64,000 nucleotides of DNA from Geothrix sp. (lineage in GTDB: Bacteria; Acidobacteriota; Holophagae; Holophagales; Holophagaceae): positions 154,077 to 218,076 of the forward strand of contig JAGRPP010000015.1 in NCBI GenBank assembly GCA_019449415.1, in the 5' to 3' direction. The position numbers were made by a program, and so were the translations under genes. Positions within the stretch are counted from its first letter, which is position 1; every line of letters starts with the position of its first letter. Shown in pieces: positions 17,715 to 25,469 of the stretch. Under the pieces are notes generated by a model. The model saw only the letters and a program-made list of their open reading frames with translations. It was not told the DNA's origin and did no database searches.

Positions 17715-19253
17715 ATGCGAACCCGCATCGGCACCCGTCTGATCCTCGGCGCCGGCCTGTCGACGGCGCTGGTGATCGGCGGCATGGCGGTGGTCATCCT
17801 GCGGTCGCATACGGCCCAGCTCCTGGCCGAACGAACCCGCAGCGCCGACCAGCTGAGCGAAACGATCAAGAGCGCCACCCACTTCGACATGCTTGAGAAC
17901 CGCCGGGACAACCTGCACCGGCAGATCCGCTCTGTGGGCGAGCTCCAGGAGGAGGGCATCCGCAAGGTCCGCGTCTTCAACAAGGAGGGGCGGATCATGT
18001 TCTCCTCGGCCAACGAGGAGATCGGCACCAGCCTCGATATCCGAGGGGAAGCCTGCTATGCCTGCCACGCGGAAGGACGGCCGCTGGAACGCCTGGAAAT
18101 CCAGGCCCGCGCCCGGACCTTCCGCGCCCCGGACGGAACGCGCGTCCTGGGCCTCATCAATCCCATCCCCAACGAACCGACCTGCTCGACGGCGGACTGC
18201 CACGCCCACAGCGCCAAGCAGAGCCTGCTGGGCGTGCTGGATGTGAATGTGTCGCTGGCGGAGGTGGATCGGGAGATCGCCCACAGCCGGACGGTGATCG
18301 CCGCTTCGGCCATCCTCGCCATGCTCGCGGGCAGCTTCATTCTCTGGTGGATGAACCGCCGGCTGGTGGTGGAGCCCGTGGCTGCCCTGGTGGCCGGCAC
18401 ACGGCGGGTGGGCGAAGGGGACCTTTCGACCACCATCCCGGTGAGTGGCCGGCATGAGCTGGGCGAGTTGGCCGGGGCCTTCAACGCCATGACCCAACGG
18501 CTGGCCGAGACCCAACGGCAGCTGGCGCAGGCGGACAAGCTCGCCTCCGTGGGTCGGCTGGCCGCGGGTGTCGCCCATGAGATCAACAACCCGCTGACCG
18601 GCGTCCTCAGCTATGCCTCCCTGCTGCGGAAGCGGATGGAAGGCGACGCCTCTGCCTGCGACGACCTCGATGTGATCGTCCGGGAGACGGTGCGCTGCCG
18701 CGGGATCATCCGGGGGCTCCTGGATTTCGCCCGTCCCACGGCCCCGGCGCGGAAGCCCATGGACCTCAATGAAGTCGTGCGGCGGGCGGTGTCCGTGGTG
18801 ATGACGCAGCTGTCGCTGAACCAGGTGGACCTGTCGCTGGATCTGGCGGCGGAATTGCCCCTGGCCTTCGCCGATGCCAACCAGATCCAGCAGGTGGCCG
18901 TGAACCTGCTGCTCAACGCGGGAGACGCCATCGGCACCGAGGGGGGGACCATCCGGGCCAGCACGCGGCCGGGGTCCGACGGCTCCATTGAGCTCGTCAT
19001 CAAGGACAGCGGCCGCGGCATTGCCGCGGAAGACCTGCCCCGCATCTTCGAGCCCTTCTACACCACCAAGGGCAACCATGGCACCGGGCTGGGGCTTGCG
19101 GTCAGCTGGGGCATCGTCGAGGCCCACGGCGGCGCCCTCGAGGTGCAGAGCGAACCCGGCCAGGGCACCCAATTCACCCTTCGCATTCCCACGGCAGCCG
19201 GATCCAAGGACTCTCCGGACGGCAGCCAGCCCCCCATTCCCACCACCACCTAG
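17715..19253 (+). CDS. membrane histidine kinase with periplasmic haem c sensor
   Basis: The 512-residue kinase has a membrane helix at about 8-28, a periplasmic region to about 192 and a second helix at about 193-212. The periplasmic part contains CYACH (114-118) and CSTADCH (157-163, a CX4CH variant), so one or two covalent c-type haems are expected. Cytoplasmic parts in order: HAMP (about 213-265), HisKA with phospho-His288 in AHEINNPL, and HATPase with NLLLNAGDAI, DSGRGI, FEPFYTTK and GTGLGLA. The likely partner is the receiver protein encoded next. The haem ligation suggests sensing of redox potential, NO or oxygen; which one is inference. Confidence 0.9.
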   Translation: MRTRIGTRLILGAGLSTALVIGGMAVVILRSHTAQLLAERTRSADQLSETIKSATHFDMLENRRDNLHRQIRSVGELQEEGIRKVRVFNKEGRIMFSSANEEIGTSLDIRGEACYACHAEGRPLERLEIQARARTFRAPDGTRVLGLINPIPNEPTCSTADCHAHSAKQSLLGVLDVNVSLAEVDREIAHSRTVIAASAILAMLAGSFILWWMNRRLVVEPVAALVAGTRRVGEGDLSTTIPVSGRHELGELAGAFNAMTQRLAETQRQLAQADKLASVGRLAAGVAHEINNPLTGVLSYASLLRKRMEGDASACDDLDVIVRETVRCRGIIRGLLDFARPTAPARKPMDLNEVVRRAVSVVMTQLSLNQVDLSLDLAAELPLAFADANQIQQVAVNLLLNAGDAIGTEGGTIRASTRPGSDGSIELVIKDSGRGIAAEDLPRIFEPFYTTKGNHGTGLGLAVSWGIVEAHGGALEVQSEPGQGTQFTLRIPTAAGSKDSPDGSQPPIPTTT

Positions 19254-19262
19254 GAGGTCCCC

Positions 19263-20390
19263 ATGACCGCCCTTTTGATCATCATCATGTTCGTTGCCTT
19301 CGTGGGCATCGACTTCCTGGTGCGTACGAGCCTCCGCCGCATGCACGAGAAACGGGAGCGCCAGGCCCGCGAGGCGGTCCTGAACACCTCGATCCGCCTG
19401 GACTTCACCCACGAGGCCAAGAGCCTCAAGCGCGTGGAGGTGCCCAATCCCAAGGCCCGGATCATCGCCGTGGACGACGAGGCGGTGGTGCTCGACTCCT
19501 TCCGCCGCATCCTGGTCCTGGAGGGCTACAGCGTCGACACCGTGGAGCATGGGCCGGAGGCCCTGGGCCTGATCCAGCGGAACGACTACGACTTCCTCTT
19601 CACCGACCTCAAGATGCCGGACATGGACGGCGTGGATGTGGTGAAGGCGGCGAAGCACCTGCGCCCCGATGTGGATGTGGTCGTCATCACCGGCTACGGC
19701 AGCATCGAGACCGCAGTCCAGACGCTCCAGCAGGGCGCCTGCGAGTATGTGCAGAAGCCCTTCACCGCCGACGAACTGGCGGAGTTCGCCAAGAAGCTGC
19801 TCATCAAGCGCAACGCGCGCATCGAAGCCCAGCGCCGACCCAATGTGCGGGTGGTCGCGCCCGAAATGGCCGAGGTGGTGTCCGCCAGCGAATTCTGCGT
19901 GCCTGGCGGCGCCTTCCTGTCGACAGGTCATGCGTGGGTGCGGATCGAGCCCGAAGGCCAGATCCGCGTGGGCATCGACGATTTCGTGCGCAAGGCCCTG
20001 GGCGCCGTGAAGACGGTGGTGCTTCCCGAGCGGGGCAAGGTCGTGAAGCAGGGCGATCCCCTGTTCACCCTGAAGGGGGCCACGGGCGAGGTCCATGTGG
20101 CCGCGCCCCTCAGCGGCCGCATCGAGCACGACAACGCGGGCCTGCTCACGGATCCCGGCGAGCTCATGCACAGCCCCTATGACCGGGGCTGGGTCTGCCT
20201 GATGACGCCCTCCGACTTGGCCGGAGAACTCCCCTCCCTGAAGATCGGCCAGCCCGTCATCGACTGGTACCAGGATGAGATCACCCGCCTGCGGACCTCC
20301 GACAAGCCCCAGGCCGTCGGCACGGACGCGCTGGATTGGAAGGCCTTCGAGCAGCAGTTCATGGGTGCGGACGCCCGCGTCCAGGTCTAG
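19263..20390 (+). CDS. membrane-anchored receiver fused to GcvH-like domain
   Basis: The 375-residue protein starts with one membrane helix (about 3-20), then a charged linker, a CheY-type receiver (about 66-182; acidic pair D71/D72, phospho-acceptor D115 in FTDLKMPD, T143, K165) and a glycine-cleavage H-like domain (about 218-320: HAWVRIEPEGQIRVGIDDF, then AAPLSG, SPYDRGWVCLM). In true GcvH a lysine seven residues before the APxSG motif carries lipoate; by eye this position is Thr274 here, so lipoylation is unlikely. No DNA-binding output exists. AGGAGGT precedes ATG 19263. Output is probably protein-protein or ligand-based at the membrane. Confidence 0.88.
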   Translation: MTALLIIIMFVAFVGIDFLVRTSLRRMHEKRERQAREAVLNTSIRLDFTHEAKSLKRVEVPNPKARIIAVDDEAVVLDSFRRILVLEGYSVDTVEHGPEALGLIQRNDYDFLFTDLKMPDMDGVDVVKAAKHLRPDVDVVVITGYGSIETAVQTLQQGACEYVQKPFTADELAEFAKKLLIKRNARIEAQRRPNVRVVAPEMAEVVSASEFCVPGGAFLSTGHAWVRIEPEGQIRVGIDDFVRKALGAVKTVVLPERGKVVKQGDPLFTLKGATGEVHVAAPLSGRIEHDNAGLLTDPGELMHSPYDRGWVCLMTPSDLAGELPSLKIGQPVIDWYQDEITRLRTSDKPQAVGTDALDWKAFEQQFMGADARVQV

Positions 20391-20528
20391 CTGAGCTGAA
20401 ACCGATATGGGCTCCGGAGGTCTCGGCTTCTGGAGCCCTCGTCCTCTCTGGCCGTCGGGCCGGCGGCTAAACGCGGGGGATCGAGGGGGCGTAGGCCTCG
20501 TCTGATCGAACCTCCTGCGGAGATGATG

Positions 20529-21641
20529 ATGGGTTTGGCGATTCGTTCGATGGCCCTTGCGGTGCTGGGAGTCATCCCGATCCCTCTTCCAGCCGGTCCG
20601 GTCCAGGAGTCTCTACCCCTCGTACGCCTTCAGCACCTCGTTCCCGAAGCGGAACGCACCCAGGTCCTGGTGCTCGGAACCTTCCACCTCCGGGAGGTCC
20701 AGGCCCGGTTCCAGCCCGCCATGGTGGAGCCGCTCCTCCAGCGCCTGGAGGCGTTCAGGCCTGATGTGGTGGCCGTGGAGGCGCTCCCCGGGCCCCACAT
20801 CCACGAGCTGGAGCTGCGATCCAAGGCCACCCCCATCCACGAGGTGCTGCTCGACCAGTTCGCCGAGGCGTCGCTGGCACTGGGCCACGAAGCCCAGGCG
20901 CTTCTTCAGCTGGACATGGTGCAGGCCTCCCGGGCCCTCGCCGCACAGAAGGGCGTGCCCTCGGAGCCTGCGGCCCTCGTGACGCTGACCCTCCAGCACC
21001 TGGCCTCCTACGAATGGCCCAGCGCGCTGCTCGCCTGGTCGCGGATCCCCGAGGGAAGCCCCGCGCGGGACCGGATCCCCGCAGCCCTGGCGGCCAAGCT
21101 GGACGCCCACCTCGCCCGCGTCAACGAGATCCAGGCGGTGGCGATCCCCCTGGCCCGGAGGCTCGGCCACGCGCGGATCGCCTGCGTGGACGAGTTCGAG
21201 GCCCCGGAACCGTTGGAGCAGGTCATGGCGACCCTCGCCGTCTCCCGCAAGGAGGCGCCCCTGCTGGCCGGGACTGCGAAGGCGCCGGTCCACCGGGAGA
21301 GCCAGGAGCGCCGGGATGCGGCCGTGGCGGCGGGCGACCTGCTGCCCTACCTCCGCCACCTGAACTCGCCGGCTTATGCGGCGGCGGATGTGGACGCCCA
21401 GTGGGCCGTGTACCTGCGGACGCACCTGAAGGACGGCTCGGACCGGGGGCGTCTCGCCCTGTGGGAGAACCGGAACCTGAAGATCGCCGGGCGGATCCGG
21501 GCCCTCTCGGCCCTGTACCCGGGGAAGCGGATCGTGGTGATCTACGGCGCGGCCCACAAGCCGTTCCTGGATGCCTTCCTGGGCCTCTGCAGCGACCTGC
21601 GGATCGTCCAACCCGAGGCAGTGCTGAAGGAGGCCCGCTGA
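20529..21641 (+). CDS. secreted DUF5694/TraB-like protein
   Basis: The 370-residue product begins with a signal peptide (about 1-24) and has the features VLVLGTFHLRE near residue 47, DVVAVEALPGPH and the C-terminal VVIYGAAHKPFLDAF, the pattern of DUF5694 and the distantly related TraB/ChaN/EreA-like fold with conserved His and Glu. Enzymatic function is unknown. Three consecutive ATGs occur; I chose the third (20529) because the GGAG site at 20519-20522 is then six bases away. It follows the redox operon by 138 bases, in which a 7-bp hairpin (GGGCTCC / GGAGCCC) is present. Confidence 0.7.
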   Translation: MGLAIRSMALAVLGVIPIPLPAGPVQESLPLVRLQHLVPEAERTQVLVLGTFHLREVQARFQPAMVEPLLQRLEAFRPDVVAVEALPGPHIHELELRSKATPIHEVLLDQFAEASLALGHEAQALLQLDMVQASRALAAQKGVPSEPAALVTLTLQHLASYEWPSALLAWSRIPEGSPARDRIPAALAAKLDAHLARVNEIQAVAIPLARRLGHARIACVDEFEAPEPLEQVMATLAVSRKEAPLLAGTAKAPVHRESQERRDAAVAAGDLLPYLRHLNSPAYAAADVDAQWAVYLRTHLKDGSDRGRLALWENRNLKIAGRIRALSALYPGKRIVVIYGAAHKPFLDAFLGLCSDLRIVQPEAVLKEAR

Positions 21642-21665
21642 TATCCGCCGAGAGGCCCCCGGCCT

Positions 21666-22562
21666 TCAGCCCTTGGCGTTGGCCGCCATGCCTTCGCCGG
21701 CGTGATAGCTGGACCGCACCAGGGGGGCGGATTCCACGCGCTGGAAGCCCATTTCCAGGCCCTTCTGGCGGAACAGGTCGAACTCGGCCGGTTCCACGAA
21801 GCGGTGCAGGGGCAGGTGCAGGTCGGAGGGGGGCAGATACTGGCCGATGGTGGCGATGTCCACGCGGGAGGCGCGCCAGTCGGCCATGAGGGCGAGCACC
21901 TGCTCCGGCGTCTCCCCCAGACCTACCATGATGCCGCTCTTCACCCGCATGGCCGGGGCATGGGCGTCCCGCCAGTCCGCCGTGCGGCGCAGGACCTCCA
22001 GGCTCTGGAGGTAGTCGGCATCCGGCCGCACCCGGCGGTAGAGATGGGGCACGGTCTCCACATTGTGGTTGAGCACCTCGGGCCGGGCCTCCAGCACGGT
22101 GAGGAGGTCGGCCTCGCGGCCCCGGAAGTCGGGGATGAGCACCTCCACGCCGCAATGGGGCGAGAGGGTGCGGATCCAGCGGATGGTTTCGGCGAAGTGG
22201 GCGGCGCCGCCATCGGGCAGGTCGTCCCGGTTCACGGAGGTGACCACGGCGAACTTCAGGCCCAGGCGCGCCACGGCCTCGGCCACGCGCTGGGGTTCAC
22301 CCGGGTCCAGCTCTCCGGGGCGGCCCTTGCCCACATTGCAGAAACCGCAATGGCGGGTGCAGATGTCGCCCATGAGCATGAAGGTGGCCGTGCGGTGGAT
22401 GCCCCAGCACTCGTGCAGGTTCGGGCAGCGGGCCTCTTCACAGACGGTCACCAGCCGTTGCTCCCGGATCAGGCCCTCGACCTCCGCCACCACCTCCGGG
22501 GCCGGGACGCGGATCTTGAGCCAGTCGGGACGGGGGCCAGGGAGGACGGGGGGGCGGGCCAT
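21666..22562 (-). CDS. lipA: lipoyl synthase
   Basis: The 298-residue radical-SAM enzyme inserts two sulfurs into octanoylated lipoyl domains. Both clusters are visible: the auxiliary set C41/C46/C52 (CEEARCPNLHEC) and the radical SAM set C68/C72/C75 (CTRHCGFC). The C-terminal RSSYHAGE contains the serine that ligates the auxiliary cluster. ATG 22562 gives a normal-length protein; an upstream GTG at 22586 would add eight residues and has TAGTCG seven bases ahead. No lipB or lipoylated-enzyme gene is adjacent. It converges on the DUF5694 gene. Confidence 0.96.
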   Translation of the reverse strand: MARPPVLPGPRPDWLKIRVPAPEVVAEVEGLIREQRLVTVCEEARCPNLHECWGIHRTATFMLMGDICTRHCGFCNVGKGRPGELDPGEPQRVAEAVARLGLKFAVVTSVNRDDLPDGGAAHFAETIRWIRTLSPHCGVEVLIPDFRGREADLLTVLEARPEVLNHNVETVPHLYRRVRPDADYLQSLEVLRRTADWRDAHAPAMRVKSGIMVGLGETPEQVLALMADWRASRVDIATIGQYLPPSDLHLPLHRFVEPAEFDLFRQKGLEMGFQRVESAPLVRSSYHAGEGMAANAKG

Positions 22563-22723
22563 GGCCTTCCATTGTGGCGACTCCACGGCAGGCCGACTAC
22601 CGTCGCGGTGGTTTCGAGACCCTGCCCATGGATCTTAAAATTGATATAAATAATGGTTATGTAAAAAATCAAGGGATCGCCTTTAGTACGCCTGGGCGAT
22701 GGAATTAACCCGATTAATGCAAG

Positions 22724-22773
22724 TTGACAGCCTCTTTTTTGCTACTACCTTCTATCTACCCAAGGATAGATAG
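22724..22773 (+). promoter_or_regulatory. promoter region with inverted repeat, AT-rich
   Basis: In an AT-rich gap (22630-22815) TTGACA (22724-22729) is a consensus -35, with TACCTT (22746-22751) as the best -10 at 16 bases. Immediately downstream CTATCTA (22752-22758) and TAGATAG (22767-22773) form a 7-bp inverted repeat that could be an operator for the secreted protein gene at 22816. Confidence 0.45.
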
Positions 22774-22815
22774 TCCGATCGATCTAACTGATTCACCAGC
22801 CTCAGGAGGTGCCCC

Positions 22816-24048
22816 ATGCGGATCCGTTCTCTTTTCGTCTTCCTGGCCCTGGCGGCATCGTTGGCGATGCCGATCCACGCCCAGCCCATGCCAGGGGCGG
22901 TGTTCACCACCAATTCCGCCTGCGGCGGGGTTGACCTGAACCTCTTCGACCTCCGGCAGGATGTGTACTTGAACGGCGGCCCGCACCACCCCGGGTCCGC
23001 CGGGCTGCCGGACGGCTACTACTATGTGCAGGTCACGGCTCCCGACGGGACGCCGCTGGGCAGCTCCCTGACCACGGCGCCCGCCCAGGTCTCGGGCGGA
23101 TCCTTCGTCCAGTGCTATCGCCTATGGGACATTCTCTGGAAGTACAGCGACCCTACCCAGCGGGGTTACGACCTCACCCCGAACAACGGCGGTGAATACA
23201 AGGTGTGGGTCAGCTCTTCGTCTGAGTTCGGCGCGTCCGTCTCCAAGACCGACAACTTCAAGGTCCGGGAGGTCGCCCCGCCGCCGCCGCCGGAGCCGCC
23301 CCGCCTGTTCATCCACAAGTTCTATGATGCCAATGCAAACGGTGTCTTCGATCCCGGGGAGATTGAACTCTCCGGCTGGAAGGTCTCCTACACCGCGGAC
23401 CAGTTGACCTGGGTGGTCCGGTTCACGCTGGTGGATGAGGCCGTGACCCCGGGCACCTACACCGTCAGCGAGTTCATGCCCATCCAGCCCGGCTGGGTCC
23501 CCACCACGGGGCTGGAGCAGACGGCCACCCTCGTCTATGGCGATACGGTCCATGTCCGCTTCGGCAACCTGCTGCTGGGGCCGGGAGGCGGTCTGACCCT
23601 GGGCTTCTGGTCCAACAAGAATGGCCAGAGCCTGGTGGGCGCCGACGACCTTGCCCTGCTTCGCAGCCTCAACCTGAAAACCGCCAGTGGGGGCGATTTC
23701 GATCCTACGGCCTACAATGCGCTGCGGACCTGGCTGCTGAATGGCACCGCCACCAACATGAGCTACATGCTCTCCGTCCAGCTGACCGCCATGGAACTCA
23801 ATGTCTTCAACGGCAAGGTCGGGGCGGGTGCCCTGATCTACGCCCCGGGCGCCGCCAGCGCCAATCCGCTCGGCTTTGCCACGGTCGGCGCCGTGATGGC
23901 CGAGGCCAATGCCCAGCTGGCCCTGTACCCGGTGGCGCTGTCCGACAGCCCGGTGAGGGGGTATCTGGAAGCCCTCAAGAACGCCCTCGACAACGCCAAC
24001 AACAACAAGAATTTCGTACAACCCGGCCCCGGCCCCTTCAGCTTCTGA
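22816..24048 (+). CDS. secreted SdrD-B-like protein with GFWSNKNG region
   Basis: The 410-residue protein has a signal peptide (1-22), an N-terminal beta-rich domain with two cysteines (about C36 and C99), a PPPPPEPP linker near residue 155, an SdrD_B/Cna-B-like repeat (KFYDANANGVFDPGEIELSGWKV, with an EF-hand-like Asp/Asn loop likely to bind calcium) and a C-terminal domain beginning LTLGFWSNKNGQ. This last motif recurs in bacterial surface proteins of unknown function. No sortase or PEP-CTERM-like anchor is seen at the end. Ribosome-binding site AGGAGGT. A strong terminator follows. Confidence 0.75.
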   Translation: MRIRSLFVFLALAASLAMPIHAQPMPGAVFTTNSACGGVDLNLFDLRQDVYLNGGPHHPGSAGLPDGYYYVQVTAPDGTPLGSSLTTAPAQVSGGSFVQCYRLWDILWKYSDPTQRGYDLTPNNGGEYKVWVSSSSEFGASVSKTDNFKVREVAPPPPPEPPRLFIHKFYDANANGVFDPGEIELSGWKVSYTADQLTWVVRFTLVDEAVTPGTYTVSEFMPIQPGWVPTTGLEQTATLVYGDTVHVRFGNLLLGPGGGLTLGFWSNKNGQSLVGADDLALLRSLNLKTASGGDFDPTAYNALRTWLLNGTATNMSYMLSVQLTAMELNVFNGKVGAGALIYAPGAASANPLGFATVGAVMAEANAQLALYPVALSDSPVRGYLEALKNALDNANNNKNFVQPGPGPFSF

Positions 24049-24062
24049 CCGAGCGGTCCACC

Positions 24063-24095
24063 GGAAACAGGCGCCTCGGTGAGGCGCCTGTTTCC
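24063..24095 (+). terminator. hairpin terminator after the SdrD-like gene
   Basis: A perfect 15-bp inverted repeat (24063-24077 and 24081-24095, loop GGT) lies 14 bases after the stop codon. Confidence 0.8.
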
Positions 24096-24120
24096 ATGCA
24101 GGGCTGGGGCCCGGAAGCGG

Positions 24121-24126
24121 TAAAAT
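24121..24126 (+). promoter_or_regulatory. -10 TAAAAT, leaderless start of scpA
   Basis: TAAAAT is five of six to the consensus and ends six bases before ATG 24133, leaving no room for a ribosome-binding site. Best example of the leaderless pattern in this window. Confidence 0.6.
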
Positions 24127-24132
24127 CCATTC

Positions 24133-24948
24133 ATGTCCGACACCCCCCAGGAACTTCCCGAATCCGTGGCTGAAGCCCTGCCCGTCCCGGAGACCCCTCG
24201 AACCTTCGAGCCCCCGAAGGGCTTTGAAACGAAGTTCCGGGGTCTGGCGCTCCATCTGTCGGCTTTCGATGGCCCCCTGGACCTGCTGCTGCACCTCATC
24301 CACGAGCAGAAGCTGGACATCCTGAACCTGCCGATGGCCGATGTCACGCGGCAGTACATGGACTACCTGAAGCTCATGGAGGAGCTGAACCTGGAAATCG
24401 CGGCGGAATTCGTGGCCATGGCCGCGCAGCTGCTGCAGATCAAATCGCGGCTCATGCTGCCCCGCTCGCCGCAGGAGACCGGCGAGGAGGATCCCCGCGA
24501 GACCCTGGTGCAGCGGTTGCTGGACTACCAGCAGGTGAAGGCGGCCGCCCTGGTGCTGTCGGATCGCGAGTCCGACTGGCAGAAGATCGCCTTCGCGCCC
24601 GGCCTGGATCTCGATGACCACAAGCGCGTGGAGGACGAGCCCATCCGCGCCACGCTCTTCGATCTTCTGGGCGCCTACCGCGAGGCCCTGAAGCGCCTGC
24701 TGCCGCCGCCGCCCGTGGAAGTGCGGACCCAACCGAAGACGCTGGAGCAGCGGGTGATGGAAGTGCTCGGCAGCCTGCAGGACGGCTTGTGGAAACCCTT
24801 CGAGGGGCTGCTGGGCCAGGTCCGCACCCGCGAGGAGCTGGTGCTCACCTTCCTGGCGCTGCTGGAGCTGGTGCGGACCGGCCGCATTGCCCTGGTTCAG
24901 GGCGAGGCCTTCGGGGAGATCCGCGTCAAGGCCGCTGAGGCCGCGTGA
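24133..24948 (+). CDS. scpA: segregation and condensation protein A
   Basis: The 271-residue kleisin links SMC and ScpB in the condensin complex for chromosome segregation. The family core FDGPLDLLLHLIHEQKLDI lies near residues 45-63, followed by EFVAMAAQLLQIKSRLMLP, and the C-terminal winged-helix region (about 200-265). A 30-residue Pro/Glu-rich extension precedes the core. ScpB is not in the window; the next gene is an unrelated small membrane protein whose GTG overlaps the stop. Confidence 0.93.
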   Translation: MSDTPQELPESVAEALPVPETPRTFEPPKGFETKFRGLALHLSAFDGPLDLLLHLIHEQKLDILNLPMADVTRQYMDYLKLMEELNLEIAAEFVAMAAQLLQIKSRLMLPRSPQETGEEDPRETLVQRLLDYQQVKAAALVLSDRESDWQKIAFAPGLDLDDHKRVEDEPIRATLFDLLGAYREALKRLLPPPPVEVRTQPKTLEQRVMEVLGSLQDGLWKPFEGLLGQVRTREELVLTFLALLELVRTGRIALVQGEAFGEIRVKAAEAA

Positions 24949-25418
24949 CGGACGCGCCCGGCTCCCTGTCTTCCAGCTACCGTCTGGCCCGCCTGGCGGG
25001 GTTCGGGATGTGCGTGGGAACCCCGGTCCTGATCGGCGCCCTGGTCCTGTCGGGCCTGGTCCCGGCCGGGGAGAACCGTCCCGAGGGATCGCTGCTCCAA
25101 ATCGGCCACGCCTTCACGGGTCTGGTCTTCCTGTCGGCGGCATGGGTGCTCTGGCGCCGGGGCGTGGTGCTGGGGGCGTTCCACCGGGTTCCCGAGTCCC
25201 AGCGGCCCCGGGTGCTGCTGCGGGAATCGCTGCTGTATTCGGCCTTGTTCGAACTGAGCAGCTTCTACGGGCTGGTCTACTGGCTGCTGGTGGGGCGGTA
25301 CGCCCTCCGCCATGTGCTGGGCTTCATCCTGCTGGCGCCACTTCTGTTTCTGGCCTTCGTCCCCCGGCTCGACCGCTGGGTGAGGGCCTCCAGCGCGGGC
25401 CCTGGGGAGGCGACATGA
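24945..25418 (+). CDS. small integral membrane protein, unknown
   Basis: The 157-residue protein has four hydrophobic segments (about 15-40, 52-70, 88-108 and 115-135) and basic loops, consistent with a four-helix membrane protein with both ends inside. No motif is recognised. GTG 24945 overlaps the scpA stop (GTGA), so it is co-translated with scpA. Confidence 0.65.
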   Translation: MTDAPGSLSSSYRLARLAGFGMCVGTPVLIGALVLSGLVPAGENRPEGSLLQIGHAFTGLVFLSAAWVLWRRGVVLGAFHRVPESQRPRVLLRESLLYSALFELSSFYGLVYWLLVGRYALRHVLGFILLAPLLFLAFVPRLDRWVRASSAGPGEAT

Positions 25419-25469
25419 CCTTCCGGGGAGTATCCTGGAGGAGGATGTCCGTGATCCGGAGGGGCCCCC

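Noticed and set aside
16452..20171. A 1239-codon open frame on the minus strand across the redox operon
   Set aside because: It runs antisense through four well-supported genes with clear domains; its translation is His/Gly/Ala-rich low-complexity text typical of GC-rich shadow frames.
19263..22562. A lipoylation system formed by the GcvH-like protein and lipA
   Set aside because: lipA is separate and convergent, with another gene between, and the GcvH-like domain seems to lack the acceptor lysine. Proximity is probably chance.
22630..22815. A cyclic di-GMP (GEMM) or other riboswitch in the AT-rich leader
   Set aside because: No conserved riboswitch core could be matched by eye; only a promoter and a short inverted repeat are supported.
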